The notes under the pieces: model-generated
Database searches by the model: none
Seen by the model: only the letters and a program-made list of their open reading frames with translations
What the model was told of the DNA's origin: nothing
In this document: positions 43,675 to 52,991 of the stretch, in pieces
Layout of the letters: every line of letters begins with the position of its first letter
Position numbering within the stretch: the first letter of the stretch is position 1
Translations under genes and position numbers: made by a program
DNA from: Pseudomonas brassicacearum subsp. brassicacearum
GTDB lineage: Bacteria; Pseudomonadota; Gammaproteobacteria; Pseudomonadales; Pseudomonadaceae
Length of the DNA stretch: 64,000 nt
Direction of reading: 5' to 3'
NCBI RefSeq assembly: GCF_008801605.1
Contig: NZ_VZPJ01000001.1
Span: forward strand, 744,001-808,000

Positions 43675-43902
43675 GGCAAGACCCGATAAAATTCGCACCG
43701 CAGTGTACCGACACTTTCCTTTTTCGTACCAGCATGCGCTTCCAACAAAACGGCACCAGGACAAATCGATATTCCGATTGCCGCACAAAGGGAACCGCGT
43801 CAAAAGGACCGGTAAGGGTTGGAAGGGAATGGGGAGTCAAGGGTAAGAGCCCTATCCGAAAAGGCTAAAAGGCCACTGACTCTGCCAGTTCCCAGGAGGA
43901 CC

Positions 43903-45630
43903 ATGATGCTCAGTCTGTTTCGGCACAAAAGGCAAAAGCCTCCTCCGCCACCCACCGTAAACGTCGCCGATGGGTACCTGCCCATCGAATCGTCCCAGAG
44001 CTTGTTAGCAGCCGAGCATCGCCGTCAGTTGATCGATCGCATTTGGCAGTACACCGCCCTCTCCCATCCGCAGTTCAGCCAGCTCTATTTAAATCCGATC
44101 CATCGCTACGCCGAGTTGGTCCAGCAGCTTCCAGCCAGCGAGACGCACCACCATGCTTATCTGGGCGGCATGCTCGACCATGGGTTGGAGCTGGTCGCTT
44201 GTAGTTTGAAATTGCGTCAGTCGTATCTGCTTCCCACCGGCGCCGCACCTGAAGACCAAGCCGCCCAGACCGATGCCTGGTCAGCTGGCATTGCCTATGG
44301 AGCATTGCTCCATGACATCGGTAAGATCGCCGTGGACCTGCTGGTCGAACGCCAGGATGGCCGCATCTGGCATCCTTGGCAGGGTTCCCTGGATCAGCCG
44401 TATCGTTTCCGCTATTTCAAGGGGCGCGACTACCACTTGCACGGCGCGGCCGCAGGCTTGCTCTACACCCAGATTCTCGACCGCTCAATCCTCGATTGGC
44501 TCAGTGGATTTCCATCGCTCTGGGCCAACCTGCTGTATGTCCTAGCAGGTCAGTATGAACGTGCCGGCGTGCTTGGTGAGCTGGTGATGCAGGCAGACCG
44601 TGTTTCCACCGCACAGAACATCGGTGGTAACCCGAGCAAGGCTCTGCAAGCGCCGACTCATTCGCTGCAACACCATTTGATCAGTGGACTGCGTCATTTG
44701 ATTCAGCACGAGCTGAAACTCAACCAGCCGGGTGCCGCGGGATGGCTGACCCAGGACGCACTGTGGCTGGTCAGTAAGACGGTCACAGACAAGCTGCGAG
44801 CCTATCTGCTGTCGCAATCGATTGAGGGCATTCCCTCATCCAACCTCGCTGTGTTTGACGAGCTGCAGTCACATGGATTGGTTGAGACCACGCCGGAAGG
44901 CAAAGCCATTTGGACCGCGCGTGTGACACAGGGAACCTGGCAGCAGAGCTTCACCTTTCTGCGCCTTCAACCCGCACTGATTTGGGGGAACGAAGACCGG
45001 CCTGAGGCTTTCAGTGGAACGGTGAGCATTGCAGTCCATGACCGTTCAACTGACACCCCGGTACCAACACCAACGCCCGAAACAGCCAGTACAAGATCAG
45101 ACCAAAGTCAACCGCAGCCGGATACTTTGGCACTAGAGGATGCCGATTACCTCGGCACGCTGCTGGACATGTTCGAATTGAAAGAGCCTGAGGCCAAAGA
45201 CGCACTGTCAGAAAGTGCTGTCGAAACTTCAACGCTTCAGTCGGATAGCCCAGGCCAGGCATTCCTCAGCTGGGTCAAGGAAGGCATTCTGAGCCACAAA
45301 CTGATCATCAACGACAGCAAGGCCAAAATCCACACAGTGGATGGCAGCGTATTTTTGGTCACGCCTGGTCTCTTCCAACGCTACGCGCAGGAATTTCCAG
45401 GCGTTTCGCAGGGTTCAGATCAGGAGATGGAGGAATGGCGTTGGGTGCAAAAACAGTTCGAGAAGCTGAAGGTTCACAGAAAGCGAGATAACGGTCTAAA
45501 TATCTGGACATGCCAAGTGCAAGGTCCCAGGAAGAAAACGACCTTGAAGGGATATCTGATTGTGGAGCCGACGTCAATTTTAGAATCGATACCGTCAGAT
45601 AACCCTTTTCTCACGCTTGGTGATGGCTAA
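43903..45630 (+). CDS. traI: MobH-family relaxase (TraI)
   Basis: A 575-residue protein starting at ATG 43903 after AGGAGGACC. The relaxase domain is the HD-hydrolase-like MobH type: ETHHHAYLGGMLDHGLELV (His 82-84, His 93) and GALLHDIGKIAVDLLV (His-Asp 137-138). The C-terminal part (GQAFLSWVKEGILSHKLIINDSKAKIHTVDGSVFLVTPGLF) is the TraI_2 C-terminal domain. It nicks the element at its origin of transfer and pilots the strand. Typical length is about 600 residues, so it appears intact. Confidence 0.92.
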   Translation: MMLSLFRHKRQKPPPPPTVNVADGYLPIESSQSLLAAEHRRQLIDRIWQYTALSHPQFSQLYLNPIHRYAELVQQLPASETHHHAYLGGMLDHGLELVACSLKLRQSYLLPTGAAPEDQAAQTDAWSAGIAYGALLHDIGKIAVDLLVERQDGRIWHPWQGSLDQPYRFRYFKGRDYHLHGAAAGLLYTQILDRSILDWLSGFPSLWANLLYVLAGQYERAGVLGELVMQADRVSTAQNIGGNPSKALQAPTHSLQHHLISGLRHLIQHELKLNQPGAAGWLTQDALWLVSKTVTDKLRAYLLSQSIEGIPSSNLAVFDELQSHGLVETTPEGKAIWTARVTQGTWQQSFTFLRLQPALIWGNEDRPEAFSGTVSIAVHDRSTDTPVPTPTPETASTRSDQSQPQPDTLALEDADYLGTLLDMFELKEPEAKDALSESAVETSTLQSDSPGQAFLSWVKEGILSHKLIINDSKAKIHTVDGSVFLVTPGLFQRYAQEFPGVSQGSDQEMEEWRWVQKQFEKLKVHRKRDNGLNIWTCQVQGPRKKTTLKGYLIVEPTSILESIPSDNPFLTLGDG

Positions 45631-45822
45631 CGAGGCTAATCAAACTCTTCGCTTTTGTTGTATCGAATCCGCTCCGCAAGTCGAGCTCGAGTGCAGTACG
45701 GTCTACCCGGACGGTTACCCCAGCGGCCCCATGGTGACCTACAAATCTGGTAACGAATTCTGAGCCCAGAACATGATCCACTGTGAGACGATCCGCGTTG
45801 AACTCATTGACGGGTGAACCCC

Positions 45823-46257
45823 ATGATTGCAGCTCTGAGCCGTACTAATCCGATAGATCGCGAAGATCCACCCAAACGCTTTTTATACCTGTCGTTGGTA
45901 GCGATATCACCTTGCCTGGCACTGGGCGCGCTATGGAACCAGGGTGACCTGAACTTGGTGTCTAGCGCGATGACATTGTCCGCCTCTGCAGTCCTTCTGC
46001 TCAATTTGGAGAGGATTCAGAACTACCTACGGCCAGAGTGGGCTCGCGAGTACGAAGCTAAGCTGGCTCCCCTGCGAGCACGTTTACTGGAGCAGGATCT
46101 GAGTGCCTCGGAGCGCGAGCTTGTCCTGAATCGAATCCAGGATCTCAACGATCGCTACCACTTGGTCACAAGCCCAGCTGTCACCTATCGCTGGATCAAA
46201 AGGATGGGCGCTGCCATGGGGAGCATCGCCCAGTTCCTGCGATCAGGCTCGCACTAA
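45823..46257 (+). CDS. Hypothetical membrane protein downstream of the relaxase
   Basis: A 144-residue protein; a GTG three codons earlier is possible. One or two hydrophobic segments (FLYLSLVAISPCLALGALW and LVSSAMTLSASAVLLLNLE) precede a charged helical part (YEAKLAPLRARLLEQDLSASERELVLNRIQDLNDRY), which is coiled-coil-like. Family unknown. It is the last plus-strand gene of the ICE core before the variable region. Confidence 0.6.
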   Translation: MIAALSRTNPIDREDPPKRFLYLSLVAISPCLALGALWNQGDLNLVSSAMTLSASAVLLLNLERIQNYLRPEWAREYEAKLAPLRARLLEQDLSASERELVLNRIQDLNDRYHLVTSPAVTYRWIKRMGAAMGSIAQFLRSGSH

Positions 46258-46364
46258 GTCCGGATCCATCGTCCCAAATGCTCGCAGCCACCTGATCGGC
46301 AACAAAACCAGGTAGCTGCGAACGATCAATCTGGCGGCTGCACGATCTCCTCCAAATCTTCTTC

Positions 46365-46595
46365 CTAGTCGTCACAGAACGCATCTACCAGCCCCGCCGT
46401 GTAAAGTCCGATATCGTACAAACGCTTCTTGATATCGGGATGCGCGTTGCGTATGGCCAGGACGGTACCTGTGATCACCAACCGTCCCAATGATCCCTCA
46501 ATGCGGTTGACAAGGATAACGCACCCAAGATTCTGAGAGCTCCGCAGCCACAGAGCCCTCGCCAAAGTAGGGAAACCTTCGTTACGATCGAACAC
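46365..46595 (-). pseudogene. Possible truncated gene
   Basis: A 76-codon minus-strand frame starting at GTG, with plausible protein sequence (FDRNEGFPTLARALWLRSSQNLGCVILVNRIEGSLGRLVITGTVLAIRNAHPDIKKRLYDIG). The same frame is open upstream to a stop near 46675 (SDAFGTKPVVGGRSVNNVDVTFV) but has no clear start or ribosome site. I read it as a 5'-truncated gene. No family recognised. Confidence 0.35.
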
Positions 46596-47616
46596 GAATG
46601 TGACGTCGACGTTGTTTACCGATCGCCCCCCTACGACCGGCTTTGTGCCGAAGGCATCCGACTCAAGCCCTTGTCAGCGTGAACCACCCTTGTACAAAAA
46701 TGAAGTCCTCTCAACGATCCAGCTTGAGAGCTTGCCCGATCCAGCTCATCTGTGACAAAACCCTTCGATTTTGCTCGAATCCCGCCAGTCGATCAAACTC
46801 AACCCCGACATCCTGTGCGACTTCGAAAAGCCTGAGGTGGTTGAAGCACCATCAATGACAGCCTTGCCCCTGGGTGGCTATATGGACGCTCAGCCGGTCA
46901 AGATGCTCGACGATGCTTCCAGGCGGCCTTGAAGGCCTGTAACTGCTCCACTGAGAGCGTCGGGTCGAGCGTGCGCCTCGCGGTGGTGGAAGGAGCACAG
47001 TAACGCGAGGTCCGTCGGGAGTGATCTCGGCTATCCGACCAAGGCCGGATATGGTGAACCATCACAGGAAGGACGGCGTTCAGCATGCACTTTGTGCGAA
47101 TGGGCTTCAGCCTACGCCAATGCGACTGGCATTTACCAGATGATCACCAATGCCCAATTGGCGAGCACTAAGCGTTACACGATCTTAGACTGCCCCTCTC
47201 ACCCCAAAACTTTGGAAGGTTTCTTAGGCCGTCAAGCACCGTTTGGTTAGGGCTCGCCCGAAGGTATGTACCTTCGTAGACATCGACCACAGCTCCTGTA
47301 TGCCATTCTCCCTCGTGATGATAACGAACCTTGATGAAATACCGGATGCGATCAGCTGGGCGACAAGTCCTCTTGGTACGACGAAATTGTCCCCCGCCCC
47401 CTCCTTACGAACCCTGACGTACTCAATGTGCTACTCGTCTTTATCGAGGCGGAATACCATTGATAAAATACTGTTTTGGCATTTTCAACGTAAGCGTCTG
47501 CCGAACACATCTTGCACCAGCCCGTTTGGTGTAGACGGACGCTCGAAACATCCTGTCGAGACTATCGCGCTATTCGGTTTCGACGGCAGCTTGCTCCCCC
47601 TATGCTCTTGACTCGT
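46596..47616. other. One-kilobase degenerate region
   Basis: No intact gene can be supported here. A minus-strand frame around 47180-47400 (RIRYFIKVRYHHEGEWHTGAVVDVYEG) looks coding but has no proper start. Plus-strand frames (for example 47243-47611) have unlikely composition. I interpret the region as debris of earlier insertions between the ICE core and the metal-resistance pair. Confidence 0.4.
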
Positions 47617-48051
47617 CTAGGAGCAGCAACCAGAGCGAGCCCCAGCAGCGGGTTCGAACAGTGACTCAACAATCGTACAGTCTGGAGTGTTCGAGCCTAG
47701 GCATGTTGACTCACACGTGCCTGCCATTGAGAGCAGCTCTATCCGGATCTGCTGGAGCTTAGCTACCTTAGATTCCACTTCTGCCAAGTGCTTCTTGACC
47801 ACCGACAACGCATCAGCACACAGACGATCAGCATCTGCCGCGAGCGCAATGAGTTCGCGGATATCGTCGAGCGGAAAGCCCAGTTCACGATTCTGCCTGA
47901 TGAAGATGAGTCGTGACCGATGCTTTTCGGTATAGATTCGATGCCGCCCTGTCGACCGTAGGGCCGGAGGGAGAAGGCCTATTTTCTCGTAGTAGCGAAT
48001 CGTTTCAATGTGGCAACCCGTTGATTTCGACAGCGCTCCGATTCCTGACAT
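47617..48051 (-). CDS. MerR-family metal-responsive regulator
   Basis: A 144-residue protein. The N-terminal MerR HTH is IGALSKSTGCHIETIRYYEKIGLLPPALRSTGRHRIYTEKH, followed by the dimerisation helix. Cys 78, Cys 113 and Cys 117, plus the C-terminal Cys 125, 142 and 143, resemble the metal-binding cysteines of CadR/PbrR-type regulators. Divergent from the ACR3-like transporter, with a MerR-type operator between. The exact metal or metalloid cannot be read from sequence. Confidence 0.9.
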   Translation of the reverse strand: MSGIGALSKSTGCHIETIRYYEKIGLLPPALRSTGRHRIYTEKHRSRLIFIRQNRELGFPLDDIRELIALAADADRLCADALSVVKKHLAEVESKVAKLQQIRIELLSMAGTCESTCLGSNTPDCTIVESLFEPAAGARSGCCS

Positions 48052-48072
48052 CCAAACTCCCCAAGCATTTTC

Positions 48073-48103
48073 TTGAACCTGTAGTAGCTACAGATATTAA
48101 CCT
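48073..48103 (+). promoter_or_regulatory. MerR-type promoter/operator with 19-bp spacer
   Basis: TTGAAC (48073-48078) and TAACCT (48098-48103) are separated by 19 bp, the extended spacing of MerR-controlled promoters. The spacer holds the dyad CTGTAG-TAG-CTACAG (48079-48093). It faces the ACR3-like gene at 48145 and lies 21 bases from the start of the merR-type gene, so that regulator is the natural binder. Confidence 0.8.
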
Positions 48104-48144
48104 GCTCAATCGAAAAATGATTTCACGCGTTTTAAGGGCATTCC

Positions 48145-49107
48145 GTGGACAGAGAGCAGCTAGAGAAGAACCAGATTCCCGTTTACTTCGTCGCGGTCAT
48201 TGTCGCGGCTATCGGAGGCCTGCTCGCACCTGATGCCTCTCAAGCGTTAGGTGCGTTGGTGACACCAGCCATTGCTGTGCTGATGTACGCCATGTTTCTA
48301 CAGATCCCATTCCTGGATCTCCGCAAAGGGCTTGCAAACAAGCGTTTCATGACCGCGCTGCTGACCGCTAATTTCGTCGCCATCCCCCTGTTGGTTTGGG
48401 CGTTGACGATGGGCCTAGCCGACCACCCGGCGATATTGGTGGGCGCACTATTGGTCTTGCTGACGCCTTGTATCGATTATGTTGTGGTGTTTACCCATAT
48501 CGGTAAGGGCGACTCCAAACTGACTCTGGCGGCAACGCCATTACTACTCGTGCTTCAGCTTGTGCTACTACCCCTCTATCTAGCCTTCATGGTGAGTGAT
48601 GACTCGGCGGTGGTTATATCGGTCGGCCCATTTGTTGAGGCCTTCGTAGTGCTGATCGCTTTACCCTTGGTCTTGGCAGTAGCAACAGCTGCCGGGGCAA
48701 AGGGGTCACGCGTCGTTGAGGGCTGGAACAATGTATGGGCTTGGATGCCTGTGCCAGCTATGGCGGCTGTATTGGTCGTAGTGATCGGCTCTCAGATTTC
48801 AACGGTGGTCAGAGACATGGACAAGCTGCTGCCTGTTATTCCCGTCTACATTGGTTTCATGCTCTTGGCACCCGTGGTGGGTGCGCTGGTGGCTCGGGCG
48901 TTTAAGTTACCGGCTAGCACGGCAAGATCAGTCGCTTTCAGCAGCTCGACACGAAACTCATTGGTAGTTCTACCATTGGCATTGGCCTTGCCCGAGGAAA
49001 TCAGAGGGCTCGCTGCGGCAGCAGTCATTACTCAAACTCTGATTGAGTTGGTCAGCGAACTAATTTACATCCGAGCAATTCCTGCTTTGGTGTGGCGCAA
49101 AATGTAG
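48145..49107 (+). CDS. ACR3/SBF-type arsenite-like transporter
   Basis: A 320-residue membrane protein starting at GTG, with about ten hydrophobic helices. LTPCIDYVVVFTHIGKGDSKLTL (about residues 107-130) parallels the conserved Pro-Cys helix and K-G-D loop of ACR3 arsenite permeases; the bile-acid/arsenite transporter superfamily is clear. It presumably exports a metalloid. Control by a MerR rather than an ArsR regulator is unusual for arsenite exporters, so the substrate might differ. No arsC or arsH is next to it. Confidence 0.78.
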   Translation: MDREQLEKNQIPVYFVAVIVAAIGGLLAPDASQALGALVTPAIAVLMYAMFLQIPFLDLRKGLANKRFMTALLTANFVAIPLLVWALTMGLADHPAILVGALLVLLTPCIDYVVVFTHIGKGDSKLTLAATPLLLVLQLVLLPLYLAFMVSDDSAVVISVGPFVEAFVVLIALPLVLAVATAAGAKGSRVVEGWNNVWAWMPVPAMAAVLVVVIGSQISTVVRDMDKLLPVIPVYIGFMLLAPVVGALVARAFKLPASTARSVAFSSSTRNSLVVLPLALALPEEIRGLAAAAVITQTLIELVSELIYIRAIPALVWRKM

Positions 49108-49145
49108 ATGCCAGGGAAGACATAAGCACAAAACACCCTGCGCGA

Positions 49146-50672
49146 TTAAACAGGTGCCCACCTGTGCGGCAGCAGCTTATTAAGCTCACTCGCGCGCTGC
49201 GTCGGCAGGCGCGTGAGAACATCCTTCAGATAGGCGTACGGATCATGGCCATTCAGCCGCGCTGACTGGATCAAGCTCATGATCGCCGCAGCCCGTTTTC
49301 CGCTGCGTAGCGACCCGGCGAAGAGCCAGTTCTTGCGCCCAAGAGCCCATGGCCGGATCTGGTTCTCCGCCCAATTATTATCAATGGGAACCGCCCCGTC
49401 ATCGAGGTAGCGCGACAGCGCTGCCCAGCGTTTAAGGCTGTAATCGAATGCTCTGCTGATGGCCGAACCTTCGGGCACAAGATCACGCTGCGCATTCATC
49501 CAGGCATGCAGCCTATCCATCACCGGTACCGCTTTTTCTTGCCGTATTCGGCGCCGTAAATCCGGCTCCACGTCTCTGACTTCTCTTTCGATTTCGTACA
49601 ACAACTGGATATAGCGCAGGGCTTGCTCGGCGAGCGTGCTTTTATTCGTAGCGTGCAGTTCAAAGAACTTGCGCCGTGCATGGGCCATGCAGCCGATCTC
49701 GGTCACGCCGAGTTCAAAGTTGGCCTTGTAGCCGCCAAAATCGTCGCAGACCAACTTGCCATTCCAGTCCTGAAGGAAGTCGCGAGCATGCTCTCCGGCG
49801 CGACTGGGGCTGAAGTCATAAACCACCGCTGCCACATCCGAGAACTGGCTGGTAGCGTAGGCCCACACATAGGAGCGGTGGGTTTTCTTTGTTCCCGGCA
49901 TGAGCATCTGCACCGGTGTTTCATCTGCGTGGATGATTGGTTGCCCAAGCACTACTTCGCGCAGCGCATCGACCAGCGGCTGCAACTGAACTCCGGTCAC
50001 GCCAACCCATTGAGCCAAGGTTGAACGTGGAATCGCCAAGCCCGCTCGACCGAAGATTGACTCCTGACGGTAAAGCGGCAGATGGTCAGCAAACTTGGCG
50101 ATCATGACGTGTGCGAGCAGGCCCGAAGTCGGGATGCCTTTATCAATGATCTGCGCCGGAACCGGTGCCTGGATCAGCGTTTCGCAGTTATCGCAGACCC
50201 ACTTGCCACGGACATGGCGTTCGACGGTGAACACGCCGGGCGTGTAGTCCAGCTTCTCGCTGACGTCCTCACCGATGCGCTTGAGGGCGCAACCGCATGG
50301 GCAGTGAGTGTTGTCCGGTTCGTAATGGATCAACGTTCGCGGAAATTCTGCCGGCAATGCCGTGCGCTTGAGCTTTTGCTTTTCCTCGGTCGCCGTTGGT
50401 GCTATTTGCAACGCCTGAAGCTCGGCCTCAATCGCCGCGATATCAGTATCGATCAGGTCATCTAGCAGGCTGGCCTGTTCAGGATTCATCTGCTCGCTGC
50501 GCTTGGCAAACTTCAAACGCTTGAGCTGGGCGATCTCATGGGTCAGTTTCTCAATGACTGTTTGGTCACGGTTGATTTTCTTGCCCATAGTGTCGACTTG
50601 CGAGAGCAACTGCGCTGCGAGGACGCGCAGTTGATTGGGAGACAGTTGGTCGAGATTGGGCGAAGAAGTCAT
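49146..50672 (-). CDS. tnpC: IS66 transposase TnpC
   Basis: A 508-residue DDE transposase. N-terminal coiled coil (NRDQTVIEKLTHEIAQLKRLKF), an IS66 zinc-binding region (CPCGCALKRIGEDVSEKLDY ... WVCDNCE), then the catalytic core with HADETPVQML (first Asp), VCDDFGGYKANFELG (second Asp) and DNNWAENQIRPWALGRKNW (Glu). It ends with the typical short C-terminal domain. Full-length for the family, so likely active if the other two proteins work. Confidence 0.96.
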   Translation of the reverse strand: MTSSPNLDQLSPNQLRVLAAQLLSQVDTMGKKINRDQTVIEKLTHEIAQLKRLKFAKRSEQMNPEQASLLDDLIDTDIAAIEAELQALQIAPTATEEKQKLKRTALPAEFPRTLIHYEPDNTHCPCGCALKRIGEDVSEKLDYTPGVFTVERHVRGKWVCDNCETLIQAPVPAQIIDKGIPTSGLLAHVMIAKFADHLPLYRQESIFGRAGLAIPRSTLAQWVGVTGVQLQPLVDALREVVLGQPIIHADETPVQMLMPGTKKTHRSYVWAYATSQFSDVAAVVYDFSPSRAGEHARDFLQDWNGKLVCDDFGGYKANFELGVTEIGCMAHARRKFFELHATNKSTLAEQALRYIQLLYEIEREVRDVEPDLRRRIRQEKAVPVMDRLHAWMNAQRDLVPEGSAISRAFDYSLKRWAALSRYLDDGAVPIDNNWAENQIRPWALGRKNWLFAGSLRSGKRAAAIMSLIQSARLNGHDPYAYLKDVLTRLPTQRASELNKLLPHRWAPV

Positions 50673-50733
50673 ACGCCGGACTTTGCCAGAGCAGGCGTTT
50701 CGCGACGATAGACCGATAGGCTAATGGCAGCCG

Positions 50734-51069
50734 TTAAAGCAGTGTGATCGAGCCTCTAGAACCTGCGCGTTGCCATGGCAGCCCCAGCACCAACGCTTGA
50801 AGTTGCTCGGCATCCAGTTCCATCTCAGAACCATGGCGGATGCCAGGCCAGTGGAACTTGCCTTGGTTTAACCGGCGCGCCGCCAGCCATATTCCGAAGC
50901 CGTCATGCACCAGCACTTTCATGCGATTGGCGCGGCGGTTGGCGAACAGATAAGCGCTGTGCGGCTGCGCCGCACCGAACACCGCGATCACCTTGGCTAG
51001 CGCCGTTTCGGTGCCTGCGCGCATGTCCATCGGTTCGGTGGCGAGCCAGATGGAGTCGATGTGAATCAT
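50734..51069 (-). CDS. tnpB: IS66 accessory protein TnpB
   Basis: A 111-residue protein with the family hallmark IWLATEPMDMRAGTETALAKVI and AYLFANRRANRMKVLVHDGFGIWLAARRL. TnpB is required with TnpA and TnpC for transposition of IS66 elements, though its activity is unknown. Overlaps tnpA by 4 bases. Confidence 0.96.
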   Translation of the reverse strand: MIHIDSIWLATEPMDMRAGTETALAKVIAVFGAAQPHSAYLFANRRANRMKVLVHDGFGIWLAARRLNQGKFHWPGIRHGSEMELDAEQLQALVLGLPWQRAGSRGSITLL

Positions 51070-51398
51070 CGCAGAATATCTCGAAGAAAAGTCGCGCAGG
51101 CGGCAGCACTTTCAACGGGCCAGTCCACTTTGATGATGGCGCGCGGGTGCTGTATTTCAACGCAGATATTCGATGATGCTGGATGGGAGTTCGCCCCCGC
51201 CAGCGGCATGGCTAACGGAATAAATGCAGGTGGGTGCGCCGGGATTTTCTGCGTTTGCAGCCGAATCCATTTGTGGACGAGGTTTGCGTTGAGGCTATGG
51301 CCGAGCGCGACGCTGGCAATCGAAGCGCCTGGTTGGGCGCACTCTTGAATGATCTGGGCTTTGAAGGATTTGGAATAGGAACGGCGTGTTGGCTGCAT
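51066..51398 (-). CDS. tnpA: IS66 accessory protein TnpA
   Basis: A 110-residue protein with an N-terminal HTH of the transposase-8 kind (RRSYSKSFKAQIIQECAQPGASIASVALGHSLNANLVHKWIR), typical of IS66 TnpA. First gene of the IS operon. Confidence 0.93.
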   Translation of the reverse strand: MQPTRRSYSKSFKAQIIQECAQPGASIASVALGHSLNANLVHKWIRLQTQKIPAHPPAFIPLAMPLAGANSHPASSNICVEIQHPRAIIKVDWPVESAAACATFLRDILR

Positions 51399-51453
51399 GA
51401 TATACCCGCTTGAGAGCTAGAATTGGTGTCCACTTAATTTAAGTGCACACCAT

Positions 51454-51642
51454 GTCTTCGCTTTGCAGGGCTGGGTAGATGACTTGGCCGGACGGTTACT
51501 TTTCAACTATCCCTATGTTGATCCATTGCTGGCATATGCCCTGGCAGGGTGCGCCGCATCTTTCAAACGCACTGTTACCATCCGTGAGTTAAGCCCCCCA
51601 GGCCACCATGGCGCGGCCTCAGTGCTTAAGACAAAATCCTAG
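51454..51642 (+). pseudogene. Gene tail truncated at the IS66 boundary
   Basis: A plus-strand frame without start, about 62 residues to TAG, with well-formed sequence (FALQGWVDDLAGRLLFNYPYV, DPLLAYALAGCAASFKRTVTI, then RELSPPGHHGAASVLKTKS). It begins right after the presumed right end of IS66. The missing N-terminal part is not on the other side of the IS (the ACR3-like gene is there), so a deletion probably went with the insertion. Parent gene not identified. Confidence 0.5.
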
Positions 51643-51680
51643 GTGATACGATAAAGTCAGAATGGATAAAGCGAGGGAAT

Positions 51681-52823
51681 ATGGGACGCAGATGGCTTAA
51701 ACAGGAGCGCCGGACGAAAGAGGAGCTATTCGATGGCTTGGTGCGCAACGCATTAGGCTTCGTGCACACGTCGATTGACCACCTCCAGAAAAAGCCAAAA
51801 AACGCCATCGTTGATCTCTATACGGCGATCGAACTGTTTTTGAAAGCCAGGCTGATGGCCGAGCACTGGACGCTGATGCTTGCGAAACCAGAGACTGGCG
51901 ATCTTCAAAACCTGGCAGTGGGAGATTTTCTCTCGGTTTATCTGGATGACGCCCTAAAACGAATAGGCTCTATCCTCGGCGATGAGATCGAAACACCAGC
52001 GGCCGAGAACTTCAAAGCGCTTGGCGAGCATCGCAATCAGATCGTCCACTTCGCACACTCAGGCATGGACGATTTGGGCGCCACACAGGCCGGCGTAATC
52101 GTCGAGGCATGGGCATCATGGCATTACCTTTACGGGCTTTTGACTGGGCCATGGAAAGCGGTTTTCGAGCCGTACTCTGCAGAATTGCATGTGCTCAATC
52201 AGCGCATAATGCGACAGGGCGAATTCATCAAAGCCCGGTTTGAAATTTTACAGCCTCAGATCGAAATCCAGAAAAAGAAAGGCAAAGAGATTATGGCTTG
52301 CGGTCGTTGCAAAATGACTGCGGCAATCGTCGGGGAGAACCATCAATGGGGCATTGATTACTCCTGCATGGTCTGCGGGGTCGATGATACTGCGCTCGTG
52401 AGCTGTGATGCCGAGCTACCTTGCCCTGGATGTGGTACCCCGTTTAAGTTTTTCCAGGGTGATGTTCACAACTGCCCGCACTGCGCCCACCCCATCGACA
52501 CTGGCGTCCTAATTGACCTGTGCTCGCAGCATTTTTCAGCTGGGGACAGCTGGTGCGAGGACGATACTGTACACATCGCATCCTGTCACAAGTGCGAGCA
52601 CCCTCATCCCTCGGTGTTCTTCATCGACGGGATGTGGGGTTGTGTGGCCTGCTACGACAGAGGCTGGGGTGCAGTCACGTGCGAGAGATGTGGTGAGTTT
52701 GTGACAGGGGATATGGAAAGAATCCAGTATTTTGCATGTCACAAGTGCGAAGATCAGGTGAGGGAACAGATTCGCGAGCTAGTCGAACGTGCGGATGCCC
52801 AATCCCCAGCTAAGAGCGGTTGA
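51681..52823 (+). CDS. HEPN-like / multi-zinc-ribbon protein, defence candidate
   Basis: A 380-residue protein. Residues 15-160 are helical and contain FKALGEHRNQIVHFAH with R118-N-Q-I-V-H123, the R-x4-H motif of HEPN RNases. Residues 205-360 contain eight CxxC pairs (207/210, 229/232, 248/251, 265/268, 302/305, 321/324, 334/337, 353/356), so four zinc ribbons are expected. A fusion of HEPN with zinc ribbons suggests an RNA-cleaving effector with a nucleic-acid or protein sensor. It opens the defence island; no antitoxin gene lies next to it. Confidence 0.7.
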   Translation: MGRRWLKQERRTKEELFDGLVRNALGFVHTSIDHLQKKPKNAIVDLYTAIELFLKARLMAEHWTLMLAKPETGDLQNLAVGDFLSVYLDDALKRIGSILGDEIETPAAENFKALGEHRNQIVHFAHSGMDDLGATQAGVIVEAWASWHYLYGLLTGPWKAVFEPYSAELHVLNQRIMRQGEFIKARFEILQPQIEIQKKKGKEIMACGRCKMTAAIVGENHQWGIDYSCMVCGVDDTALVSCDAELPCPGCGTPFKFFQGDVHNCPHCAHPIDTGVLIDLCSQHFSAGDSWCEDDTVHIASCHKCEHPHPSVFFIDGMWGCVACYDRGWGAVTCERCGEFVTGDMERIQYFACHKCEDQVREQIRELVERADAQSPAKSG

Positions 52824-52991
52824 ACCGTGGTAAGGGAAACTACCATATTTTCGGAATCGTTGAAGTCTTCACAGGCTCTCGAGCAGGTATCGAGCCCAAA
52901 AGGATTAGCATAAGTACTTACTCGATCAAACAACCTGTGACAGCACGCACACCAGTGCAGACCACGCCGGCTGATAGGATCACATTGAACA

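Larger units (their letters stand above)
49146..51398 (-). mobile_element. IS66-family insertion sequence
   Basis: Three genes in the IS66 order tnpA, tnpB, tnpC on the minus strand, with tnpA and tnpB overlapping. The coordinates cover the coding span; I could not fix the terminal inverted repeats or the target duplication. An inverted word (GGTGTCCACTT/AAGTGCACACC) at 51426-51452 is near the right end. A truncated gene begins just beyond it, suggesting that insertion broke a resident gene. Confidence 0.92.

Noticed and set aside
43675..43902. Origin of transfer upstream of the MobH relaxase gene
   Set aside because: A short AGTGT/ACACT hairpin is present, but no known nick-site sequence could be recognised, so I do not annotate it.
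47243..47611. 122-codon plus-strand frame
   Set aside because: No domain, odd composition; the minus strand of the same stretch looks more coding-like but has no start. Left as debris.
49110..51460. Exact IS66 ends and target duplication
   Set aside because: GAAGACAT occurs left and, inverted, right of the element, but not as a direct repeat; no convincing terminal inverted repeat was found by eye.
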